From: Bondarzewia mesenterica
Taxonomy: Eukaryota; Basidiomycota; Agaricomycetes; Russulales; Bondarzewiaceae
NCBI GenBank assembly: GCA_004802705.1
Contig: SGPL01000043.1
Location: forward strand, 1-64,000
DNA length: 64,000 nucleotides
Direction of reading: 5' to 3'
Position 1 is the stretch's first letter; every line of letters begins with the position of its first letter. The position numbers and the translations under genes are program-made. The notes under the pieces were generated by a model. That model was given only the letters and a program-made list of their open reading frames with translations, did no database searches and was not told the DNA's origin. This document shows positions 57,667-64,000 of this stretch, in pieces.

Positions 57667-60600
57667 TCACTCGCCCGCGAACAAACGGATGATCATGTAC
57701 GCAGACGAGCCTATGAAGCGGACCACTGCGTAGCCAGGCGTGAATGAAGATCCGNTTCGGAGAGTGAACGGTGGGACTTACGGGCGAGGAGGGCGACGGA
57801 GTACAGGATGAAGATCATGTATCCGTTGACGGTCTTGCTCGCGCCACTCGTGGCTGCGTTACCATTCGTCGAGCTGTTCGCACGAGCAGAANCAGTAAAA
57901 TGTCAGCTTGGTCGTCCTAGTTCCTAGTCATTCAATGAATCGAGGGCTNACAGGATGATGGCAATCAGAAGGNCCTGNAAAACCATGAANATTAGCTCCA
58001 ATCCGAGGGGNAAGGATGAAAAANAGTGGTCTCACGTTGGACAANACCCACGCCATTAAGACCTGAAATGAAACACAAGGTCGATANNTGCATCTCTACT
58101 CATGACATATCGANAATNACTCACACTGAAGGAAATCAATTAGCACTCACAATCNCCGACAAGGGAGAAACGGGCACTCACTTTGTCCTGAAGTTCCGGT
58201 AATAGTCCTCCTGCTGGGTCGCAGCGTCCAACTTGTGCTCCTCNTTTGGCGGCTTGGTCGACAGCACGTGAATCGCATCCTCATACGCAGCGTCGATGTC
58301 CGTCTCGGCCGTCGGTACCGCAACCTCAACCTCGTTCGCGTTCTTGCCCGTCTTGACGACGCCCAGGTCGGTGTTGACCTTATTGTCNCCCTTTGTGCCC
58401 CACGAGACGTCACTGAGAAGACAAAGGTCGATTTNACGCGNTGGGACCAGCAAAAAGAGATGGAAACTTACTGCACGTTGGCAAACTGGTGTCCGGATGA
58501 AATGGTCGTGAATGTTTAAGTGCAGNAGAGGGATCNTTTACGTACGGCGTAGACATTCAGGACGTTGATATACGAAGGNGCTAGCAGCAGATACTGTAAG
58601 AACGAAGTGATCATGTGCCAAGGATCGAACTGCACAGATTCCGAACCAAAAATCAGCCATCTCGACTTGACATCCGGCCGGNACGAATACGCACGTGGAT
58701 GAGCGACGAGANGATGTACAGCCCCAGCGTCGCACCGAGCGAGATGACGATATCCCTAAATATCGANCTCTTGACTAAATCTCCAAATTGTATCGAACGG
58801 CCCTCCTGCTTCGCNACAGCCTGTATACCCTTCACCGCCAAGAAGAATGCAGAGAACTGCACGACACCCGACNAGTCTCCAAATCAGCAAATGAAATAAA
58901 GATGAAAGGTCGGCGNGGAAGGACGAACCGTCATGTACACCGTGAAGATGGCAAACCCGATGAACGCGAACGTATACCCCCATTTTGAACCTTGCGGTCG
59001 ATTGCCGAGCGAGAGCATGAAACACATGAGCAGGAGGCCCACNTATGCGTANTGAAGTATGGTGTTAAGAACTTTGATGCCATTCCCACCGATAATTTCT
59101 GGGTCCTCCAGCGCGTTGCTCAGGATGAAGAACGAGATGAAGAAATTGCCCTATCCGGTGAACCATGAAATCAGTAAAGCAAACGGAGGGACAGTAAGAG
59201 ACGACANACGAGGGCGAACCACGAGAAGATCAAGTTGAAAGTCTGGTACACGAGCTCGATGTGAATCCAGAATTTACGCATGAAGGAGTGAGACGAGCGG
59301 TAGATGTAGTGGAACTTGAACGTGCTGTGTATGGCCGCAAAGAATGATCCGTTCAGCCAGCGGCGCCGTTGTGACACCAACTCCGGAACCTAGAACAGAG
59401 GTAAGACGCTTGAAATTGCAGATAAGTTAGGTCGATACGCACCTGATCAGGCGTGTCGGTGACACCGTATGCGGACTTCACGTAGTGCANCACCCATGAT
59501 CCGCCGCGTTTNGACACCAGCTCCCAGCACAGGATCTGCGTACAGTCTTGTATGTCAGTCATGACTAGAGATGGAAGGTCGTCACACTAACACGATCCTC
59601 GGCAAGATACATATTCGCCGTGAAAATGTCTGCACCAGCACCGTGCTACATGGAAAGTCAACGTATGCGCTCGGTGTGATAACAAATGACCGACCATCGT
59701 CTCTCCGAGGAAGTACTTCTGTAGTGGTCCTTCGCCCATAGCATCGTTTTGGAGTGCGATATACCGATACGCACTGAAGGCACCCGGAAGCACGGTGATA
59801 TACCCGAACACTGATTCTCTGTATTAATGTCAGTCTTTGACTCAAGACAGTCTCTTGGGCATCACTTACAGTGGCTTGTCGAGGATGTTGGACATCTTGT
59901 ACTCGAAGTTTTGAGCAGCGACTGAAAACCGCTTGTCGGTATCGGTCTGATAAGTAAGAAGACGATAAAAACAAACCGAGTGGGTTTAGCAGCTTCTCTC
60001 CCCACCGTCCCTTCAAGGCGACGATCTCTCCACAAGCCCCGCCGACGTTCGAGTTGATGTCAAATGCCTTCCATAAGTGGTAGATGGACGTTGGACCGGG
60101 CGAGGTCCCGACATCCAGCAACACGCAGACGTTCGGTTGCAAGATGGGACCGAATGCGTTGAAGAACCACCGATGTGAGTTAATCTTCTTTTGATTCTTC
60201 TCTTTGAGGCAAAATATGATCTGTACAGGAACAATTCCCTTCTCTGCGCCTTCGATCTTGTTCGATGGCGTCACGGAAACTGATCAAACATTAGCGCGGA
60301 ACACTTTCAATAAAACAAAANNTTGGAAAGCGCACTTTGAGTGGTATACTCGTAAATATGCGCCGCGACTGGTTTGCCATTGACAATATTCTTCGCGATG
60401 CCATCCTGATACGCGCCCATAGCCGCCACGACGCTCAGCGTGCGTGAATTTATCTTCTGCCGGCCATCGCTCACGATACAAACCACCACCTTCTTCCACC
60501 CATCTTTTCCCCATGTCTTACTCCGGTCGCGCTTGCACAGATGCGCGATGTTCTTCATGACACCATGCATNGTCCGCGTGAACAGCTCCTCGTCTTCGTT

Positions 60601-61557
60601 GTACATCGTCATNACAATGAACAGCTCNGTCCGCCGCGGTGGGTCATAATGCACCTGCCGAAGGGTGAACCCCGAATCTTTGAAGTCGTTCGGGTCGCAC
60701 GTCGCGGCCGAGTAGCGCATGTGTGTNAACTCCCGCTCGTCCCGCTGTNCGCACATATTAAGCAGTTTCGTNGGCACCGCCGAGTCCAGTACGAAATTCC
60801 CGTGGAATAGCCTGTCGGAACATGCGTCAGTTGACTGACCGGAGTGGGAGTAAAAAGGAGGGTAGCATGGATACACACTCGACTCTCTTGATGGTCTTGT
60901 ACCGCCGGGGCACTCGCTGAGGGATCCGCCCATACCGGATGTTGGTATCCTGCTCTTCNTCCGTCGGCTCTGCNAATCCGCCNGGGAANGATGGGTCAAG
61001 TGATACCGCGGAGCGCTGCGAAGGTGCGCGAAGAAGCGGGAGGTCNCCTGCGTCNCCCAGGCCATTTTCATGATCNTCGTTCACATCATATGTCGATGGG
61101 TAGTACGAGCTTGGCGTTTGGAACGGCTGTGCATTGTACGGCGTGGCTAAGTAATNGTGCTGCGGTGGCGGAGACACGGCATGTGTGGGTATGGGAGGCG
61201 ATTGNACGGGTATGGGAGNAGAGTGTATGGGCATCTGCGGTTGCTGATACGGGTCACTGTGGGGAACAAGCGGGGGTGATTGAGGGTGGTAGGACAAGCG
61301 AGACGCGTATGGGTCATGGGTCATAGGCTGATAGGCGTCTTGGTTGGGTGGAGGGTATATATTGGATGGGGGAGGTGAATGGGTCATGAATGGGTCTGGC
61401 AACGATGGTTGGTAGGGCTGTTGTTCATATGGATTGTGCTGAGGGTAGCCATCGTTATAATGACCTCGCTGCGCTTCGTCGGCCTATCACATAGTCAAAT
61501 TTTCCATATACATTTTCTTGTCTGAAAACGTCAACGTACATCTGGGTAATGAGACAT
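57667..61557 (-). CDS. chs: chitin synthase (division 1, class I-III type)
   Basis: Plasma-membrane glycosyltransferase polymerising UDP-GlcNAc into chitin. A short first exon MSHYPD (61557-61540) joins across an intron to a Pro/Gln-rich cytoplasmic region (PPQ and PYQ repeats). The Chs N-domain reads [12 protein letters not shown] and [12 protein letters not shown]. The catalytic part has [31 protein letters not shown] and [47 protein letters not shown] and [17 protein letters not shown] follow, carrying the EDR and QRRRW motifs. The C-terminal helices include [12 protein letters not shown] and [14 protein letters not shown], ending [18 protein letters not shown] and TGA. Many introns and over 30 N bases. 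Nothing suggests loss of function. Part of its 3' end is duplicated as a pseudogene at 51.2 kb. Confidence 0.9.
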
Positions 61558-62162
61558 GATTGGTTATGTGGTCGCCGGACTGTGCTCCGTTCGNTCGAAT
61601 CGTCGTTATGTTTGACAAGAGAGANGCGTTGTGAGGAAAAAGAGGGNAAATCAGAAGGACCTGTGAGAGATNAAGGGAGATGAAAGGCGATACTTATATC
61701 TCACGACCCAGCTGACAGAAAGCAGTGCGAGNTCGACACGCTCAAAGTCTCGGAGGCGCAGCTCTGTTTATAGATTCATATTGGCAACGCTCAAGGGAGT
61801 TCCTGAGGCGNTGTNCTGTGACCTTGTCACGGTCACCCTAAGATNGTCACCCAGTTCTGCTCAATGCTCATCTGCCTTGATTNTGCTCGCGACAGGCTCT
61901 GCCTCCCCTCCCACATCCTTCACTATCTTTGAACCAAAATCTACAATTCCTCGATNANACTCGTGTTGAATCNCAAAANCTAGCGACCGGTACATCGACA
62001 TAGTGAGTTGCTCTCCGAAATCACTGACTTAAATACCGCGCCTACAGAGGATCCCGNACACGTCGCNGCACAGCTCAAGNCAACATTCCGGACGCTGTTC
62101 CGAAAGTTCTCCAACATCACTTCTTCACAACCTTTACCGGTCTTCCCAATATTCTTCCCCAG
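61558..62162. other. intergenic, chitin synthase upstream region
   Basis: Upstream of chitin synthase and downstream of the kinase-like gene (both minus). N-containing; no gene recognised. Confidence 0.45.
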
Positions 62163-63098
62163 CTACCAGCAGTCGGACGGAATGAGATAATCGAGCATNG
62201 TGGGTAAAGAAGCGAAATGCCCATGATTAAATTTGCCCCACATGGAGGTGCTGAGGGCGGCACCCATGTGCATTGCAGCCTGAATGGCCGAGCGACGTTT
62301 GCGAACATCTTCAGNGAGNCACGCTCCGAACGCCGTCCAAAACTCCTGCGCGATCACGGTCGCATCTTCACGAAAGACATACTCNTCTTCTGACCCTGTT
62401 CCCATCAACCAGAAGAGCGCCGTCGTCTCGTACCCAAGTGGCCATCGAANCAGCCACTCCCAGTCCACGAGACCGCTCACCGCACCGTCGAGGACGATGA
62501 GATTCGTCGGGCTCATATCGCCATTCGAGACCGCAAGCGGCAGGTCTTCAAGTGCCCCCGCACGAACATCGTCGAGGACCTTTGCGTACAGATCACGGTG
62601 GATGGACACGCGGGGATCGGCGCACTCTACCGCCATCCGCAGGTGCTTCTCNACATCGTCGAACCATTCGGCGCGAGAGTCTCCTGCGCGCGAACCAGCG
62701 ACGTGTAATTTACCCAGTAGATCTCCAAGCCCAGANGCCACAGAGGGGAGCAGGGGAATAAAACTCGGCATACGAAAGACATCGCACAAGGGCGTTCCGG
62801 GAATCCGCGTCATCTCATACGCCAAAACGGAACCNTCGATTTCTTTGAGAAGNCGGAAGCTCGGAATGAGCGATCCCAGGTGNGCGCGCGCGGTTTCATG
62901 GAACGTCTCGACCAGAGGGCTTCTCAAAGGGCGGAATTGCAGAACGGTGGAGGAGGCATCCTCGAAGGTGACGAAGTAAGTGGTGCTGGTCCACCCTTGA
63001 ACCTCNCTGCTCGTGACGGCGGACACAGGCCGATGCCCATAAAACTCTTTGAGAATGCTGTCGATNTCTTCCTTGTAATCGCCTTTGGCACGTTCCAT
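62163..63098 (-). CDS. aminoglycoside-phosphotransferase-like kinase
   Basis: Single-exon protein of 311 residues with the APH/choline-kinase fold; fungal members have mostly unknown small-molecule substrates. The N-lobe has LQFRPLRSPLVETFHETA and VLAYEMTRIPGTPL (hinge region). The catalytic loop is SNGDMSPTNLIVLDG with Asp 194 and Asn 199, and the metal Asp 212 is in GLVDWEW. Family members usually have His-Gly-Asp at the loop; here the His is Asn. The C terminus is SLPxMLDYLIPSDCW. The start MERAKGDYKE is the first Met and precedes the N-lobe by a normal distance. Several N bases occur but the frame is open throughout. Confidence 0.85.
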   Translation of the reverse strand: MERAKGDYKEXIDSILKEFYGHRPVSAVTSXEVQGWTSTTYFVTFEDASSTVLQFRPLRSPLVETFHETARXHLGSLIPSFXLLKEIXGSVLAYEMTRIPGTPLCDVFRMPSFIPLLPSVXSGLGDLLGKLHVAGSRAGDSRAEWFDDXEKHLRMAVECADPRVSIHRDLYAKVLDDVRAGALEDLPLAVSNGDMSPTNLIVLDGAVSGLVDWEWLXRWPLGYETTALFWLMGTGSEXEYVFREDATVIAQEFWTAFGAXLXEDVRKRRSAIQAAMHMGAALSTSMWGKFNHGHFASLPXMLDYLIPSDCW

Positions 63099-64000
63099 TG
63101 TTCAAGCNGAAGACTTCAAAATAAATCGATNNNATCTCAGCACAAANGCNACACTTTCGCTCTGTGGCACGGACGTACGGNATNCAATCAATAAGTTTTG
63201 ATTTGACGTTTGNCAACGAGAGCGCGAAACCAATATATAAATTCTGTGAAGCAACAACAATTAAAAGGTAACTACAGCAGCAAGGGTAATGGACTTACTT
63301 TGAGGTCGGTTTCTTAGGTAGTATGAAAGCAAACGTTCGGCACAAACGTGTTGGAAAGATCGTCAGGTGATTATAGGTCCATCATTTACGGGAGNANGCT
63401 TNAACTTGAGCGCTTTCCTTGAAANCTCAGCCAATCAGGAGGNAGCCCTCAACATATGCTCCCAACAAACAGACAGATGTGAGNAAGTAAGAGCAGNTTT
63501 TTTTNTTCTATCNCTCTCNTCCCCTCTANGCTANTTANTTTGGATGCTCTCATCGAGCTCGAAACTCCAATNNCAGTNACGGNCAATTGATCACCNGCTC
63601 GANACCATTTTTGAAATCAGAACAAGTTCTTACACCCCACTGTGACCGGNGTTCCCGTGTTCAAACGGCGGATTCAAACTCAAGACCCCGCATTTTGGCA
63701 GCGAAAGCACTTGCCTCATTGTCAAGCACGCGGCAGTATACACCATGGAACGTGATTGCATTCCGTGAAGAAAAACTGGTCAGTAGGGAGCCAACGAATC
63801 AAAGCGAAAGATGGAGCAGACGAAGAAAGGACCAGAACACACTGTGAACGGTGGGGGAAGATAATTACAGGCAGACCGAGATCGAAGCNTCAAACCTCTC
63901 ACNAAGCCCATCTAGCTCGAGTCACTAGCGTCGCTTCATTCGNCGCCGGGATGGCCTTGGATCCACTGGTTGTAAATTGGACAAAGGTTCTCCCACTCCT
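63099..64000. other. right end of window, no gene recognised
   Basis: Dense with N bases in 63390-63660. Short frames lack motifs. The last 53 bases are the second copy of the dispersed repeat at 52165-52217, cut by the window end. Confidence 0.4.
63948..64000. repeat. dispersed direct repeat, copy B (truncated by window)
   Basis: Same segment as 52165-52217, same orientation, roughly 80 percent identical. It may continue past the window. Confidence 0.75.

Noticed and set aside
63620..63730. TTCAAA-type words that could be a tRNA T-arm
   Set aside because: No matching acceptor, D or anticodon stems could be paired around them.

Overview
The window looks like nuclear DNA of a basidiomycete, most likely a wood- or litter-decaying Agaricomycete. 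Genes are compact and split by many short introns of about 50-70 bases with GT...AG borders. The gene content fits: a secreted laccase, a GMC oxidoreductase, a cytochrome P450 of the large basidiomycete type, a DUF6533 membrane protein, a secreted intradiol-dioxygenase-like protein, indoleamine 2,3-dioxygenase, chitin synthase, an NB-ARC/TPR (NLR-like) protein and tandem alpha/beta hydrolases. Scattered single N bases mark five low-quality or ambiguous blocks (about 11.0-12.8, 17.8-20.9, 39.0-41.9, 48.3 and 57.4-63.9 kb).

Layout. 0.3-5.5 kb: a GNAT acetyltransferase, then a frameshifted DUF6533 gene and a P450 with an internal deletion. 6.1-11.2 kb: AP-1 medium chain, a Ser-rich hypothetical protein, and mitochondrial adrenodoxin (Yah1 type). 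12.2-15.7 kb: a GMC oxidoreductase facing a hotdog-fold thioesterase. 18.1-23.6 kb, all minus strand: splicing factor Spp2, APC/C activator Cdc20 and a single-pass membrane protein. 24.7-31.1 kb: a broken intradiol-dioxygenase-like gene, a tiny Cys-tailed protein with an RLRGG motif, and two tandem alpha/beta hydrolases. 34.6-45.2 kb: laccase, indoleamine 2,3-dioxygenase, an unrecognised multi-exon gene, a Ser-rich ORF and the decayed 3' half of a glucose-6-phosphate isomerase gene. 46.2-56.7 kb: an NLR-like gene with nine near-identical TPR units, a repeat-rich gene-poor stretch holding a dead copy of part of the chitin synthase gene, and a P-loop ATPase gene with a triplicated exon-intron unit. 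57.7-63.1 kb: the intact chitin synthase gene and an aminoglycoside-phosphotransferase-like kinase.

Housekeeping genes (AP-1 mu, Yah1, Spp2, Cdc20, chitin synthase) are interleaved with fast-evolving accessory genes. The accessory genes carry most of the damage: nonsense codons, frameshifts, deletions and lost catalytic residues. Two frameshifts fall in homopolymers and could be sequencing errors. The glucose-6-phosphate isomerase, chitin synthase and intradiol copies have substitutions or stops that are harder to explain that way. The most unusual items are the RLRGG/Cys-tail mini-protein, the P-loop ATPase with its ~368-bp duplicated exon-intron unit, and the tandem hydrolase pair in which one copy has lost the expected catalytic histidine. 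All exon limits given are read by eye from splice signals and family resemblance.
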